Positions 36,278 to 46,413 of a stretch of DNA of 64,000 bases are shown in pieces. Origin of the DNA: Massilia oculi (lineage in GTDB: Bacteria; Pseudomonadota; Gammaproteobacteria; Burkholderiales; Burkholderiaceae_D). Position 1 is the stretch's first letter. Every line of letters begins with the position of its first letter. The notes under the pieces are model-generated. The model was given only the letters and a program-made list of their open reading frames with translations. It had not been told where the DNA came from and did no database searches. The stretch is from assembly GCF_003143515.1 (NCBI RefSeq), contig NZ_CP029343.1, positions 186,001 through 250,000 of the forward strand, written 5' to 3'. A program made the translations under genes and the position numbers.

Positions 36278-37060
36278 CTAGACCGCCGTCACCCCGCCAT
36301 CCACCGCCAGCACCTGTCCGGTGATGTGCTTGCCCGCATCCGAAGCGAACAGCACCACGGCGCCTTTCAGGTCTTCGTCGTCGCCCAGCCGCTTGAGCGG
36401 CGCGGCGGCCGCCAGCCCATCGACGCCATAGGTGGCGAGCACACCCTTCGTCATCTTCGACGGGAAGAAGCCGGGCGCGATCGAGTTGACCGTGATGCCG
36501 TAGCGTCCCCACTCGCCGGCAAGCGTACGCGTGAAATTTACCACTGCGCCCTTGGACGTGTTGTACGCCAGCGTCTGCATCGCATCGGGCGGGTTGCCGG
36601 CCAGGCCGGCGATCGACGAGATATTGACGATGCGTCCGTAGCGGCGCGGGATCATCGACAGCTTGCCGACCGCCTGCGACACCAGGAAGATCGAGCGCAC
36701 GTTCAGGTTCATCACCTTGTCCCATGCCTCGAGCGGATAGTCCTCGGCCGGCGCGCCCCAGGTGGCGCCCGCGTTGTTGATCAGGATGTCGACGTGCCCG
36801 AGGCGCGCGATCGCCTGTTCAACCAGCGCCTGCGCCTGGGCAGGGTCGGACAGGTCGCCCGCGAAGCAGCTCGCCTCGATGCCGAGCGCGTGCAGCTGGG
36901 CCACGGTGGCGTCGAGTTCATCCTGCTTGCGCGACGCGATGATCAGGCGCGCCCCCTGTTCGCCGAGCGCCTGCGCCATCTGCAGGCCGAGGCCGCGCGA
37001 GCCACCGGTCACGATGGCGGTCTTGCCCTTGAGTGAAAACAGCTCCTGCGTGGTGCGCAT
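36278..37060 (-). CDS. SDR-family oxidoreductase (FabG/gluconate-5-dehydrogenase-like)
   Basis: The protein is a 260-residue SDR: ELFSLKGKTAIVTGGSRGLG, NNAGATWGAPAEDYPLEAW, VNISSIAGLAGNPPD then YNTSK, and SIAPGFFPSKMTKGVL with a terminal TGQVLAVDGGVTAV. The LFSLKGKTAIVTGG start is like gluconate 5-dehydrogenase and beta-ketoacyl reductases. AGGAG lies five bases before the ATG at 37060. It is the middle gene of a three-gene operon, 29 bp after the Dabb gene. Confidence 0.85.
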   Translation of the reverse strand: MRTTQELFSLKGKTAIVTGGSRGLGLQMAQALGEQGARLIIASRKQDELDATVAQLHALGIEASCFAGDLSDPAQAQALVEQAIARLGHVDILINNAGATWGAPAEDYPLEAWDKVMNLNVRSIFLVSQAVGKLSMIPRRYGRIVNISSIAGLAGNPPDAMQTLAYNTSKGAVVNFTRTLAGEWGRYGITVNSIAPGFFPSKMTKGVLATYGVDGLAAAAPLKRLGDDEDLKGAVVLFASDAGKHITGQVLAVDGGVTAV

Positions 37061-37089
37061 GCGCTCTCCTGGTTCGCGTGATGGAAGGC

Positions 37090-37392
37090 TCAGACCTCGT
37101 AGTCCATGCATTGGCGCCCTTCGCGGATCGCGCCGATGAAGGGTACGACGGCCTGGTGGGTCGGGTGCCTGATGTAAGCCTCGAGCGCGGCGCGGTCGGC
37201 GAACTCGGAATACAGCACCACGTCGCAGGTCGCCTCGAGGTCGGGCTGGGCCAGGGTCACTTCAAAAGCAAGGATGCCCGGCACGATGGCTGCGCACTCG
37301 TCCAGCCGGCGCTTCATCTCGCGCGCATTGGCGGCGCGATCCGCGCCTTCGGCCTGTTCCTTCAGTTTCCACATCACGATGTGCTTGATCAT
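37090..37392 (-). CDS. Dabb (stress-responsive A/B barrel) domain protein
   Basis: The protein is 100 residues: MIKHIVMWKLKEQAEGADRA, IVPGILAFEVTLAQPDLEAT, CDVVLYSEFADRAALEAYIR and HPTHQAVVPFIGAIREGRQC. This is the Dabb ferredoxin-like barrel, usually a dimer. AGGAAACAG precedes the ATG at 37392. Dabb proteins range from stress proteins to small cyclases or decarboxylases, so the function is open. It leads the two SDR genes. Confidence 0.85.
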   Translation of the reverse strand: MIKHIVMWKLKEQAEGADRAANAREMKRRLDECAAIVPGILAFEVTLAQPDLEATCDVVLYSEFADRAALEAYIRHPTHQAVVPFIGAIREGRQCMDYEV

Positions 37393-37704
37393 TCTGTTTC
37401 CTGTTGTATTCATGGTGGGTGATCGCCCTGCCTGCCGTCGCCGGAGAGGGAAGCCGGTCGAGCATAGCATAGCGTCAGCACGACCGTTCGCGATGACATG
37501 TCGAATTCATATCAGGGACTAACCAGGAGGATTCTTTCCTATGCACAGGGAGTAGTCCGACACGGAAAGGCGGAGCAAGCGAAGCGCCTCGTAAGCTGCG
37601 TGTAAGAATGATGCAAGATTCGCGTAAGGTTTCGGGCGCACAGTCGAGTTAGCTGACCAACAATCAGCCTTTCCGGTTACACAAAATTAATTACGGAGAC
37701 ACCC
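37393..37704. other. Non-coding divergent region upstream of the MHS transporter
   Basis: No gene is visible in these 312 bases. The transporter side is AT-richer near its start (GGTTACACAAAATTAATTA at 37675-37693), likely containing the promoter. GCGTGTAAGAATG and GCGTAAGG near 37600-37630 are a weak direct repeat. No convincing operator or hairpin was found. Confidence 0.45.
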
Positions 37705-39405
37705 ATGGCTATCACACCCGGCAATACTGTCGGAGGACAAGCTGCACCCACCTCCGCCGGACTCACCAAGGAAGAACGCAAGGTCATTGCCGCCTCTTCC
37801 CTCGGCACCGTTTTCGAATGGTACGACTTCTATCTCTACGGTTCGCTCGCTTCCATCATCGCCAAGCAGTTCTTCATCGGCGACCCCAGCACCACCTTCA
37901 TCTTCGCCCTGCTCGCCTTCGCCGCCGGCTTCATCGTGCGCCCGTTCGGCGCGCTGGTATTCGGCCGCCTGGGCGACATGATCGGCCGCAAGTACACCTT
38001 CCTGGTGACCATCCTGCTGATGGGCGCCTCGACCTTCCTGGTCGGCATCCTGCCGAGCTACGCCCAGATCGGCATCGCGGCCCCGATCATCCTCGTCACT
38101 TTGCGCATCCTGCAGGGCCTGGCCCTGGGCGGGGAATACGGCGGCGCCGCCACCTACGTGGCCGAGCACGCGCCGCACGGCAAGCGCGGCCTGTTCACGG
38201 CCTTTATCCAGACCACGGCCACCATCGGCCTGTTCCTGTCGCTGCTGGTCATCCTGGGCACCCGCACGCTGACCGGCGAAGAGGAATTCCAGGCCTGGGG
38301 CTGGCGCATTCCCTTCCTGATCTCGGTGATCCTGCTCGGCATTTCGGTCTGGATCCGCCTGTCGATGAACGAGTCGCCCGCCTTCGCCAAGATGAAGGCC
38401 GAGGGCAAGACCTCGAAAGCGCCATTGTCCGAAGCCTTCCTCAAGCCGAAGAACGCCAAGGTCGCCTTGCTGGCCCTGCTCGGCCTGACGATGGGCCAGG
38501 CCGTGGTGTGGTATACGGGCCAGTTCTACGCCCTGTTCTTCCTGACCAAGACGCTCAAGATCGACGATCCGACCGCGAACATCCTGATCGCCATCGCCCT
38601 GCTGCTGGCGACGCCGTTCTTCATCATCTTCGGCGCGCTGTCCGACAAGATCGGCCGCAAGTGGATCATCCTGGGCGGCTGCGTGATCGCCGCGGCCACC
38701 TACTTCCCGATCTTCAAGGCCATCACGCACTACGGCAACCCGGCGCTCGAAACCGCGCTGCAGACCGCACCGGTCGTGGTCGTGGCCGATCCGGACACCT
38801 GCAGCTTCCAGATCGACGCCACCGGCACCAAGAAATTCCCGAGCTCGTGCGACATCGCCACCCGCATGCTGACCGCGGCATCGGTCAGCTATAACCGCGT
38901 CGACGCGCCGCCCGGCACGGTCGCCACGATCAAGATCGGCGAAACCGAGTTCCGCTCGTTCAACGCGGTCATGACGCCGGATAACCTCAACTTCGACAAG
39001 GCTTCGCTGGCCAGCGAAGCGGCGCTCAAGTCGGAGGTCAACGGTGCGCTGAAGGCCGCAGGCTATCCGGAAAAGGCCGATCCGACGCAGATTAACAAGC
39101 CGATGCTGGTGGTGTTGCTGTTCATCCTGGTGCTGTACGTGACCATGGTGTACGGCCCGATCGCGGCGATGCTGGTCGAGATGTTCCCGACCCGGATCCG
39201 CTATACCTCGATGTCGCTGCCCTATCACATCGGGAATGGCTGGTTCGGCGGGCTGCTGCCGACGACCGCCTTCGCGCTGGTGGCGTTCAAGGGCGATATC
39301 TATTATGGCCTGTGGTATCCGATCATCATCGCGCTCACCACCTTCGTGATCGGCGCCTTGTTCGTGCGGGAGACCAAGGACAATAATATCTACGCGAACG
39401 ACTGA
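37705..39405 (+). CDS. MHS-family MFS transporter (metabolite:H+ symporter)
   Basis: The protein is 566 residues. The N-terminal SSLGTVFEWYDFYLYGSLAS and FVRPFGALVFGRLGDMIGRK (as FIVRPFGA) are hallmarks of the MHS group (ProP, ShiA, citrate and dicarboxylate carriers). There are 12 predicted helices, but between helices 9 and 10 lies a long polar insert at about 345-462 with Cys366 and Cys382. The loop should be periplasmic, where the two Cys could pair. GGAG lies six bases before the ATG. A terminator follows directly, so it is a single gene. The substrate cannot be read from sequence. Confidence 0.85.
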   Translation: MAITPGNTVGGQAAPTSAGLTKEERKVIAASSLGTVFEWYDFYLYGSLASIIAKQFFIGDPSTTFIFALLAFAAGFIVRPFGALVFGRLGDMIGRKYTFLVTILLMGASTFLVGILPSYAQIGIAAPIILVTLRILQGLALGGEYGGAATYVAEHAPHGKRGLFTAFIQTTATIGLFLSLLVILGTRTLTGEEEFQAWGWRIPFLISVILLGISVWIRLSMNESPAFAKMKAEGKTSKAPLSEAFLKPKNAKVALLALLGLTMGQAVVWYTGQFYALFFLTKTLKIDDPTANILIAIALLLATPFFIIFGALSDKIGRKWIILGGCVIAAATYFPIFKAITHYGNPALETALQTAPVVVVADPDTCSFQIDATGTKKFPSSCDIATRMLTAASVSYNRVDAPPGTVATIKIGETEFRSFNAVMTPDNLNFDKASLASEAALKSEVNGALKAAGYPEKADPTQINKPMLVVLLFILVLYVTMVYGPIAAMLVEMFPTRIRYTSMSLPYHIGNGWFGGLLPTTAFALVAFKGDIYYGLWYPIIIALTTFVIGALFVRETKDNNIYAND

Positions 39406-39423
39406 GGCAGCTGGTGCTCGACG

Positions 39424-39457
39424 AAAAATGCCGCTGGCCAGCCTGCGGCATTTTTTT
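39424..39457 (+). terminator. Rho-independent terminator after the MHS transporter
   Basis: An 11-bp stem (AAAAATGCCGC with GCGGCATTTTT) with a ten-base loop runs into seven T residues. A-rich on the left, it can also serve the leftward fad-like gene that ends at 39485. Confidence 0.8.
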
Positions 39458-39484
39458 CGAACGATGAAAAGACAGCTCCGATCC

Positions 39485-41575
39485 TTAGCCGTTGAAGCCT
39501 TGTCCGAGCGGCGCCAGCCGCGCCAGCAACGGCGCCGGCTGCCAAGCCTCGCCTTGACGCCCGCGGGCAAATCCTTCGACCGCCGCCAGCACCTTCGGCA
39601 ATCCGACGCTATCCGCGTAAAGCATCGGCCCGCCCCGGTGCAAGGGGAAACCATACCCGCTCAGGTAGACCATGTCGACGTCGGAAGCGCGCAGCGCAAT
39701 GCCCTCTTCCACGATCTTCGCGCCTTCGTTCACCAGCGCATACACCAGGCGCTCGACGATCTCCTCGTCGGAAACCGCGCGCCGCGTCACGCCGATGGCG
39801 GCCGAGTGGCGCACCACCATATCGTTGACCGCATCCGACGGTAATGCCGCGCGCTCGCCCGCGCGGTAGTCGTACCAGCCGGCCCCGGTCTTCTGCCCGA
39901 AACGTCCCTGTTCGCACAGCAGGTCCGGCAGCTTCGAATAGGTAAAGCCCGGCGACTCCAGCGCGCGGCGCTTGCGGATATGCCAGCCGATATCGTTGCC
40001 GGCCAGGTCGCTCATGCGGAACGGTCCCATCGCGAAGCCGAACGCCTCGATCGCGCGGTCGACCTGCTGCGGCAGCGCGCCTTCTTCCAGCAGGAAAACC
40101 GCCTGGCGCAGGTACTGCTCCAGCATGCGGTTGCCGATGAAGCCATCGCACACACCGGAGACCACGCCGGTCTTCCCGAGCTTTTTGGAGAGCGCCAGCG
40201 CGGTAGCCAGCACGTCCTTGCCGGTCTGCGCGCCGCGCACGATCTCGAGCAGCTTCATCACGTGCGCCGGGCTGAAGAAATGCAGGCCGATCACGTCCTG
40301 CGCCCGCCCGGTGAAGGCGGCGATCCGGTTCACGTCGAGCGTCGAGGTGTTGGTGGCCAGGATCGCGCCCGTCTTCATCACCTTGTCCAGCTCGCGGAAC
40401 ACGCCTTCCTTGACGCCGATGTCCTCGAACACCGCCTCGACCACGATATCGGCCTGGCCGATGGCGTCATACGACAGCGTGCCGCTGACCAGCGCCATGC
40501 GCGCTTCAAACTGCCCGGCTGTCAGCTTGCCCTTGCTGACGCTGCTCTCGTACATCTTGCGCATCGCGGCCAGCCCCCCGTCCAGGGCGTCCTGATTCGT
40601 CTCGAGGATGGTCACCGGAATGCCGGCGTTGGCGAAGTTCATGGCGATGCCTCGGCCCATAGTGCCGGCGCCGACCACTGCGGCGGTCGCGATCCGGCGC
40701 AATGGCGTATCTGCCGGCACGTCCGGCACCTTGCCGGCCGAGCGCTCGGCGAAGAAGGCATGGCGCAACGCCTTCGATTCGCTCGTCGTCGTGAGCTGAA
40801 TGAAGCGCTCGCGCTCGAAGCGCAGGCCGTCCTCGAACGAGTCGGCCGTCACCGATGCGGCCACCGCTTCCACGCAGGCGCGCGGGGCCGGGAACGGGCC
40901 AGCGGCGGCGTCGACCTGGGCCCGTGCGGTGGCCAGGAAGCCGGCGGCGTCGGGATGCTCGACCGCGCGGTCGCGCACCTTCGGCAACGGACGCAGGTCG
41001 GCGATGCGCTCGGCGTAGGCGATGGCGGCCGGCAGCAGCTCGGCGTCCGCCTCGAACACCTCATCGAACAGCGGCGTGCCGGCCAGCTTTTCGGACAGCA
41101 CCGGAACGCCGCCAACAATCATGTCCAGCGCCTTTTCCAGGCCGAGCAGGCGCGGCAGGCGCTGGGTGCCGCCGGCGCCGGGGATCAGGCCCAGCTTCAC
41201 TTCAGGCAGCGCGATCTGCGCGCCCGGCAGCGCCACGCGGTAGTGGCAACCCAGCGCCAGCTCCAGGCCGCCGCCCATGGCCACGCTGTGGATCGCCGCC
41301 ACGACCGGCTTGGAGGAGCCCTCGACCGCCCGGATCAGCGAATGCAGGGTCGGCTCGGTGAGCGCCTTCGGCGAATTGAATTCGCGGATGTCGGCGCCGC
41401 CCGAGAATGCCTTGCCGGCGCCGGTGAGCACGATCGCCTTCACCGCCGGATCGCTCTCGGCGGCCTGCACGCCCTGCACGGCGGCGCTGCGGGTCGCGAG
41501 CCCCAGGCCATTGACCGGCGGGTTGTTCAGGGTGATGACGGCAACGCTGCCGTGGACCTGGTAGTCGGCGCTCAT
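39485..41575 (-). CDS. Bifunctional enoyl-CoA hydratase/3-hydroxyacyl-CoA dehydrogenase (FadB/FadJ-like)
   Basis: The protein is 696 residues. The N-terminal crotonase domain has [35 protein letters not shown] and [20 protein letters not shown] (the two Glu catalytic positions are present). From about residue 295 the NAD-binding [20 protein letters not shown] follows, then [28 protein letters not shown] with catalytic His, and a repeated C-terminal helical domain ([11 protein letters not shown]). It carries out the second and third steps of beta-oxidation in the cytoplasm. GGAGAAG precedes the ATG. No thiolase is adjacent; the acyl-CoA ligase two genes upstream could feed it. Confidence 0.9.
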   Translation of the reverse strand: MSADYQVHGSVAVITLNNPPVNGLGLATRSAAVQGVQAAESDPAVKAIVLTGAGKAFSGGADIREFNSPKALTEPTLHSLIRAVEGSSKPVVAAIHSVAMGGGLELALGCHYRVALPGAQIALPEVKLGLIPGAGGTQRLPRLLGLEKALDMIVGGVPVLSEKLAGTPLFDEVFEADAELLPAAIAYAERIADLRPLPKVRDRAVEHPDAAGFLATARAQVDAAAGPFPAPRACVEAVAASVTADSFEDGLRFERERFIQLTTTSESKALRHAFFAERSAGKVPDVPADTPLRRIATAAVVGAGTMGRGIAMNFANAGIPVTILETNQDALDGGLAAMRKMYESSVSKGKLTAGQFEARMALVSGTLSYDAIGQADIVVEAVFEDIGVKEGVFRELDKVMKTGAILATNTSTLDVNRIAAFTGRAQDVIGLHFFSPAHVMKLLEIVRGAQTGKDVLATALALSKKLGKTGVVSGVCDGFIGNRMLEQYLRQAVFLLEEGALPQQVDRAIEAFGFAMGPFRMSDLAGNDIGWHIRKRRALESPGFTYSKLPDLLCEQGRFGQKTGAGWYDYRAGERAALPSDAVNDMVVRHSAAIGVTRRAVSDEEIVERLVYALVNEGAKIVEEGIALRASDVDMVYLSGYGFPLHRGGPMLYADSVGLPKVLAAVEGFARGRQGEAWQPAPLLARLAPLGQGFNG

Positions 41576-41669
41576 GTCTCTGCTTCTCCTTGTAGGTGGT
41601 GCTGGCTGAGCCGTCCACTATACCGTAGAAAATGCACGAGCGTACTATTCAGGCAACGGCCCGCCCCGG

Positions 41670-41867
41670 TCAAAACTCGCGTTGCTGGCGTGCGCGCTCG
41701 ATCTTCTGGTCGGTCTTGTACTGGCTCAGGGCGTAGACGGCCCAGATCGCGGCCGGCAGCCAGCCGACCAGCGTGATTTGCAGGATCAGGCAAATGATGC
41801 CGGCGATCGGGCGGCCGATGGTGAAGAAGGTCAGCCAGGGGAGGATGAGGGCGATGAGCAGGCGCAT
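41670..41867 (-). CDS. Pmp3/YqaE-family membrane peptide
   Basis: The protein is 65 residues: two hydrophobic helices with IALILPWLTFFTIGRPIAGI and ICLILQITLVGWLPAAIWAV, then a charged tail. The pattern of Pro in the first helix and GWLPAAIWA in the second is that of UPF0057/Pmp3 proteolipids, linked to membrane potential and salt or cold stress. It is an inner-membrane protein and stands between the acyl-CoA ligase and the FadB-like gene on the same strand. Confidence 0.88.
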   Translation of the reverse strand: MRLLIALILPWLTFFTIGRPIAGIICLILQITLVGWLPAAIWAVYALSQYKTDQKIERARQQREF

Positions 41868-41983
41868 GGGAAGATCCAGTCAGAAAAAGTTGTCAAAAGT
41901 GTTAGCAGTCTACCTGTCCGTGTCCCATCGCCGCGCCCTGTTGACGCCCGAGGCGCGGCTTGCCGTCGCGACCTTCCATGGCG

Positions 41984-43636
41984 TCAGGCGGTCGGCAACC
42001 GATGCCCCGCATACGCCTCGCGCAGCTTGTTCTTCTGGATCTTGCCGGTGCCGCCCACCGGCAGGCTCTCGGCGAACACCACGTCGTCCGGCGTCCACCA
42101 CTTGGCCACCTTGCCGGCGAACCAGTCCAGCAGATCCTCGCGCGAGACCTCCATGCCGGGCCGCCGCACCACCACCAGCAAGGGCCGCTCGGCCCACTTC
42201 GGATGCTGCACGCCGATACAGGCCGCCTGCAGCACCGCCGGGTGCGACATCGCGACGTTCTCCAGGTCGATCGTGCCGATCCACTCGCCACCCGACTTGA
42301 TCACGTCCTTGCTGCGGTCGGTGATCGCCAGGTAGCCGTCGGCATCGATCGTGGCCACGTCGCCGGTCGGGAACCAGCCGTCCTGCAGCACGTCGCCACC
42401 CTCGCCCCGGAAATAACCGGACACCACCCACGGTCCCTTGACCAGCAAGTGGCCATGGGTGGCGCCATCCCATGGCAATTCCGCGCCGTCGTCGTCGACG
42501 ATCTTCATGTCGACGCCGCAGATCGCGTGCCCCTGCTTGCGCAGCACGGCGCGCTGGGCCTCCCGCGGCATCGCCGTGTGTCTGGCCTGCAGGGTGCAGG
42601 CGGTGCCGAGCGGCGACATTTCCGTCATGCCCCAGGCGTGCACCACCTGCACACCCAGGCGGTCGATCAGGGCGTCCATCATGGCAGGCGGACAGGCCGA
42701 GCCACCGATCACGGTGCGGCGGAAGGTCGAGAAACGCAGGTCGCTGGCCAGCACGTGGTTGATCAGGCCCAGCCAGACCGTCGGCACGCCGGCCGACAAC
42801 GTCACGCCCTCGGCCTCGAACAGCGCGTACAGCGACTTGCCGTCCAGCGCCGGCCCCGGGAATACCAGCTTGGCGCCGGCCAGCAGCGCGGAATACGGCA
42901 GCCCCCAGGCATTCACATGGAACATCGGCACCACCGGCAGCACCACATCGGCGCTCGAGACGTTCAGCGCGTTCGGCAACGCCGAGGCGTACGCGTGGAG
43001 CACGGTCGAGCGGTGCGAGTACAGGGCGCCCTTCGGGTTGCCGGTCGTGCCCGAGGTATAGCACAGGGCCGCCGCCGAACGCTCGTCGAACTGCGGCCAG
43101 TCGTAGTCGCTGGATGCTTGGTCCATCAGGTCTTCATAGCACAGCAGGCCGGGAATCGCCCCCGCCGGCGGCATGTGCTCGCGCCCGCACAGGGCGACAT
43201 AGGCCTTGACGGTCTTGCACTGGCGCGCCATCGCCTCGATGGCCGGCAGGAAGCTCAGGTCGAAGAACAGCACGCGGTCGTCGGCATGGTTGACGATGTA
43301 GGCGATCTGCTCCGGATGCAGACGCGGATTGATCGTATGCAGTACCGCGCCCGAGCCCGACACGCCGTAGTACAGTTCCAGGTGGCGGTAGCCATTCCAG
43401 ACGAGGGTCGCGATGCGTTCGCCCATCCCGATGCCGAGCGCGCCAAGGGCGTTGGCCAGCTGACGCGCACGACGCGCGCAATCGCGATACGTATAACGGT
43501 GCAGGTCGCCCTCGACGCGGCGCGAAACGATCTCGGTAGCGCCGTAATGGCGCGCCGCGAACTCGAGAATGCCCGAGATCAGCAGCGGTTGATCCATCAT
43601 CTGGCCTTGCAAGGGACTCATCGGATACGTGTGCAT
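41984..43636 (-). CDS. Long- or medium-chain acyl-CoA ligase (AMP-binding, DmdB-like)
   Basis: The protein is 550 residues of the ANL superfamily: P-loop YTSGTTGNPKGALYSHRSTV, HAWGMTEMSPLGT, DGWFPTGDVATIDADGYLAI, DRSKDVIKSGGEWIGTIDLE and the C-terminal Lys in GGTGKIQKNKLREAYA. The N-terminal MSPLQGQMMDQPLLISGILE is shared with ligases annotated as 3-(methylthio)propionyl-CoA or medium-chain fatty acid:CoA ligases. It activates a carboxylic acid with ATP and CoA. It likely works with the downstream FadB-like enzyme. The chain length cannot be fixed from sequence alone. Confidence 0.88.
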   Translation of the reverse strand: MHTYPMSPLQGQMMDQPLLISGILEFAARHYGATEIVSRRVEGDLHRYTYRDCARRARQLANALGALGIGMGERIATLVWNGYRHLELYYGVSGSGAVLHTINPRLHPEQIAYIVNHADDRVLFFDLSFLPAIEAMARQCKTVKAYVALCGREHMPPAGAIPGLLCYEDLMDQASSDYDWPQFDERSAAALCYTSGTTGNPKGALYSHRSTVLHAYASALPNALNVSSADVVLPVVPMFHVNAWGLPYSALLAGAKLVFPGPALDGKSLYALFEAEGVTLSAGVPTVWLGLINHVLASDLRFSTFRRTVIGGSACPPAMMDALIDRLGVQVVHAWGMTEMSPLGTACTLQARHTAMPREAQRAVLRKQGHAICGVDMKIVDDDGAELPWDGATHGHLLVKGPWVVSGYFRGEGGDVLQDGWFPTGDVATIDADGYLAITDRSKDVIKSGGEWIGTIDLENVAMSHPAVLQAACIGVQHPKWAERPLLVVVRRPGMEVSREDLLDWFAGKVAKWWTPDDVVFAESLPVGGTGKIQKNKLREAYAGHRLPTA

Positions 43637-43897
43637 CGGACCTCCGTGAATGGAATGGCAACAAGAAAAGTGTCGTTCCCGATTCGGTCGACCGTCAACC
43701 GGATTCGATGATGCACTGCATCAACGCCTTGAGCCGGATCGGCAACGAGCCGTTACCGGATGTAACGCCGGCCCACACTGCACAAGTGCGCGAATAGAAT
43801 CGGCCTGGTGCGGTAAAATCCCGCCAATCTTGCCCACTTTGCCACGGACACTGCCATCACTGCCGACGAACTTCCACTGAACAATTCGTTTGCCGAA

Positions 43898-45319
43898 TTG
43901 CCACCGGCGTTCTACACGCGCCTCATGCCGACGCCGCTGCCATCGCCCCATTTCGTGGCGGCAAGCAGCCCCGCTGCCGCCCTGATCGGGCTGGATGCAG
44001 CGGATCTCGCTCGCCCCGATTTTGTCGACGTGTTTACCGGCAATCAGGTCGCGGCGCGTTCTCAGCCCCTGTCCGCCGTGTATTCCGGCCACCAGTTCGG
44101 CGTCTGGGCCGGCCAGCTGGGTGACGGCCGCGCGATCACGCTGGGCGACCTCGCGACGCCGGGCGGCCCGATGGAGCTGCAGCTGAAAGGCGCCGGCCGC
44201 ACGCCGTATTCGCGCATGGGCGACGGCCGCGCCGTGCTGCGCTCGTCGATCCGCGAATTCCTGTGCTCCGAAGCCATGGCCGCCCTCGGCATCCCGACCA
44301 CGCGCGCACTGATGGTGACCGGCTCGCCACAGCAGGTTGCGCGCGAGACGATGGAGAGTACCGCCGTCGTGACGCGCATGGCCCCCACTTTCGTGCGCTT
44401 TGGCTCCTTCGAGCACTGGGCGTCGCGCGGGAAGGAGGCCGAGCTCAAGACGCTGGCCGACTACGTCATCCGCCAGTTCTACCCGGAGTTCCAGGGCGCA
44501 GCCAACCCCTATCAGGAATTGCTGGCCGAAGTCACCCGCCGCACCGCGCGCATGATCGCGCACTGGCAGGCGGTCGGCTTCATGCATGGCGTGATGAACA
44601 CCGACAATATGTCGATCCTGGGCCTGACCCTGGACTACGGCCCGTTCGGCTTCATGGAAGCCTTTGATGCCAAGCACATCTGCAACCACACGGACCAGGG
44701 CGGCCGCTATTCCTACGCCAACCAGGTGCCGGTCGGCCACTGGAACTGCTATGCGCTGGCCAATGCCCTGCTGCCGCTGATCGGCGAGCCCGAGGCGGCC
44801 GAGGAAGCGCTCGACGTCTACCGTCCCGAGTTCGGCCGCCAGCTCGACACCCTGCTGCATGCCAAGCTCGGCCTGATGGAAACGCGCGACGGCGATGCGG
44901 CCCTGTTCGACAATATGTTCACGCTGCTGCAGGACAACCACGCCGATTTCACGCTCTTCTTCCGACGCCTGGGCGAGCTGCGCGTCGACGAGCCCGCCCT
45001 GGACGAACCATTGCGCGACCTCTTCATCGACCGCGCCGCCTGCGATGCCTGGACCGGCGAATACCGCGCCCGCCTGCGCCAGGAAGCGAGCAGCGACGCG
45101 GCCAGGCGCGAGGCCATGCACGGGGTCAATCCGAAATACATCCTGCGCAACTATCTGGCGCAGATCGCCATCGAACAGGCGCAGAACGGCGATGTCGGTG
45201 GCGTGCACAAGCTGCTGGCCGTGCTGGAACGCCCGTTCGACGAACAGCCCGACAACGAATCCTATGCGGCCCTGCCGCCCGACTGGGCGGCCCACCTCGA
45301 GGTGAGCTGCTCGTCCTGA
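43898..45319 (+). CDS. selO: SelO (YdiU) protein adenylyltransferase; start codon uncertain
   Basis: The protein is about 473 residues from a TTG at 43898. It has the SelO core: [40 protein letters not shown] (ATP-binding Lys and Arg), [20 protein letters not shown] (metal-binding Asn and Asp) and the conserved end VSCSS, where eukaryotes carry selenocysteine. SelO transfers AMP to Ser, Thr or Tyr of redox proteins. The conserved N-terminus continues upstream of the TTG ([15 protein letters not shown]), yet no ATG or GTG is in frame back to a stop at 43814. A CTG (43877) or ATC (43856) start is possible, or the original ATG has changed. Confidence 0.88.
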   Translation: MPPAFYTRLMPTPLPSPHFVAASSPAAALIGLDAADLARPDFVDVFTGNQVAARSQPLSAVYSGHQFGVWAGQLGDGRAITLGDLATPGGPMELQLKGAGRTPYSRMGDGRAVLRSSIREFLCSEAMAALGIPTTRALMVTGSPQQVARETMESTAVVTRMAPTFVRFGSFEHWASRGKEAELKTLADYVIRQFYPEFQGAANPYQELLAEVTRRTARMIAHWQAVGFMHGVMNTDNMSILGLTLDYGPFGFMEAFDAKHICNHTDQGGRYSYANQVPVGHWNCYALANALLPLIGEPEAAEEALDVYRPEFGRQLDTLLHAKLGLMETRDGDAALFDNMFTLLQDNHADFTLFFRRLGELRVDEPALDEPLRDLFIDRAACDAWTGEYRARLRQEASSDAARREAMHGVNPKYILRNYLAQIAIEQAQNGDVGGVHKLLAVLERPFDEQPDNESYAALPPDWAAHLEVSCSS

Positions 45320-45371
45320 GCCTCGCCTGGGCCGCATCCGGGCCCAGCCTCTCATACAACGAAAGAGAATC

Positions 45372-45767
45372 ATGACCGACAAAGTGACCAAGACCGACGC
45401 CGAGTGGCGCGACCAGCTCGACCCGATGGAATACCAGGTGACCCGCCACGCCGCCACCGAGCGCGCCTTCACCGGCAAGTACTGGGACCACCACGAACAC
45501 GGCATTTATCACTGCGTGTGCTGCGACACCCCGCTGTTCGAATCGGACACCAAGTTCGACTCGGGCTGCGGCTGGCCCAGCTACTTCAAGGCCCTCGACC
45601 CGGCGAATGTGATCGAGAAGGTCGACCGCAGCCACGGCATGGTGCGCACCGAAGTCATTTGCGGCGTATGCGACGCCCACCTGGGCCACGTGTTCCCGGA
45701 CGGCCCGCCGCCGACCGGCCTGCGCTATTGCATCAATTCCGCCTCGATGCGGTTCGAACCGATCTGA
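45372..45767 (+). CDS. msrB: Peptide-methionine (R)-S-oxide reductase MsrB
   Basis: The protein is 131 residues: zinc-binding CVCC and CGVC pairs, [36 protein letters not shown] with the catalytic Cys at the end, and the terminal [11 protein letters not shown]. It repairs methionine-R-sulfoxide in proteins, in the cytoplasm (no signal peptide). GAAAGAGA precedes the ATG. The gene lies 52 bp after selO and 10 bp before yciB, and co-transcription with both is likely. Two redox-linked genes (selO, msrB) side by side is fitting. Confidence 0.95.
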   Translation: MTDKVTKTDAEWRDQLDPMEYQVTRHAATERAFTGKYWDHHEHGIYHCVCCDTPLFESDTKFDSGCGWPSYFKALDPANVIEKVDRSHGMVRTEVICGVCDAHLGHVFPDGPPPTGLRYCINSASMRFEPI

Positions 45768-45777
45768 AGGTGACGCA

Positions 45778-46413
45778 GTGAAGAAATTTCTGTTCGACCT
45801 GTTCCCGGTCCTCCTGTTCTTTGGCGTCTACAAATACGGCGACAGCAACCAGGAATGGGCGCACCGGATGGCCATCGAATACCTGGGTGGCCTGATCGCG
45901 GGCGGCGCGGTGCCGCCCTCACAGTCGGCGATTCTGCTGGCCACCGCGGTGGCGATCGTCGCCACTGCGCTGCAGGTGGGCTACCTGCTGGTGCGGGGTC
46001 GCAAGGTCGACAATATGCTGTGGCTGTCGATGGCCGTGATCCTGGTGGCCGGCGGCGCCACAATCTATTTCCATGACGACCTGTTTATCAAATGGAAGCC
46101 GACCATCCTGTATTGGGCCTTCGCCGTCGCCCTGCTGGTGGCGCAGGTGTTCTACAAGAAGAACCTGATGCGCTCCGTGATGGAAGCCAATATCAAGCTG
46201 CCCGACGTGGTATGGAGTCGACTCGGCTACAGCTGGATCCTGTTCTTCGCCGGCATGGGGCTGTTGAACCTGTTGATGGCCTTCGTGGTCTTCCGTAACG
46301 ACACCAGCGCGTGGGTCAGCTTCAAGCTGTTCGGCTTTACCGGCATCATGTTCGGGTTCATCGTGATCCAGATGATGATGCTTTCAAAATACATCAAGGA
46401 GGAAGAAGCATGA
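45778..46413 (+). CDS. yciB: Inner membrane septation protein A (YciB)
   Basis: The protein is 211 residues with five to six hydrophobic segments. It begins with FLFDLFPVLLFFGVYKYGDS, has KWKPTILYWAFAVALLVAQV and ends with LNLLMAFVVFRNDTSAWVSF and FKLFGFTGIMFGFIVIQMMM. YciB takes part in cell envelope and septum formation. The start is GTG at 45778, preceded by AAGG seven bases upstream. The stop overlaps the bolA start as ATGA, so the two are coupled. yciB-bolA-ppiC order is typical of Burkholderiales. Confidence 0.92.
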   Translation: MKKFLFDLFPVLLFFGVYKYGDSNQEWAHRMAIEYLGGLIAGGAVPPSQSAILLATAVAIVATALQVGYLLVRGRKVDNMLWLSMAVILVAGGATIYFHDDLFIKWKPTILYWAFAVALLVAQVFYKKNLMRSVMEANIKLPDVVWSRLGYSWILFFAGMGLLNLLMAFVVFRNDTSAWVSFKLFGFTGIMFGFIVIQMMMLSKYIKEEEA

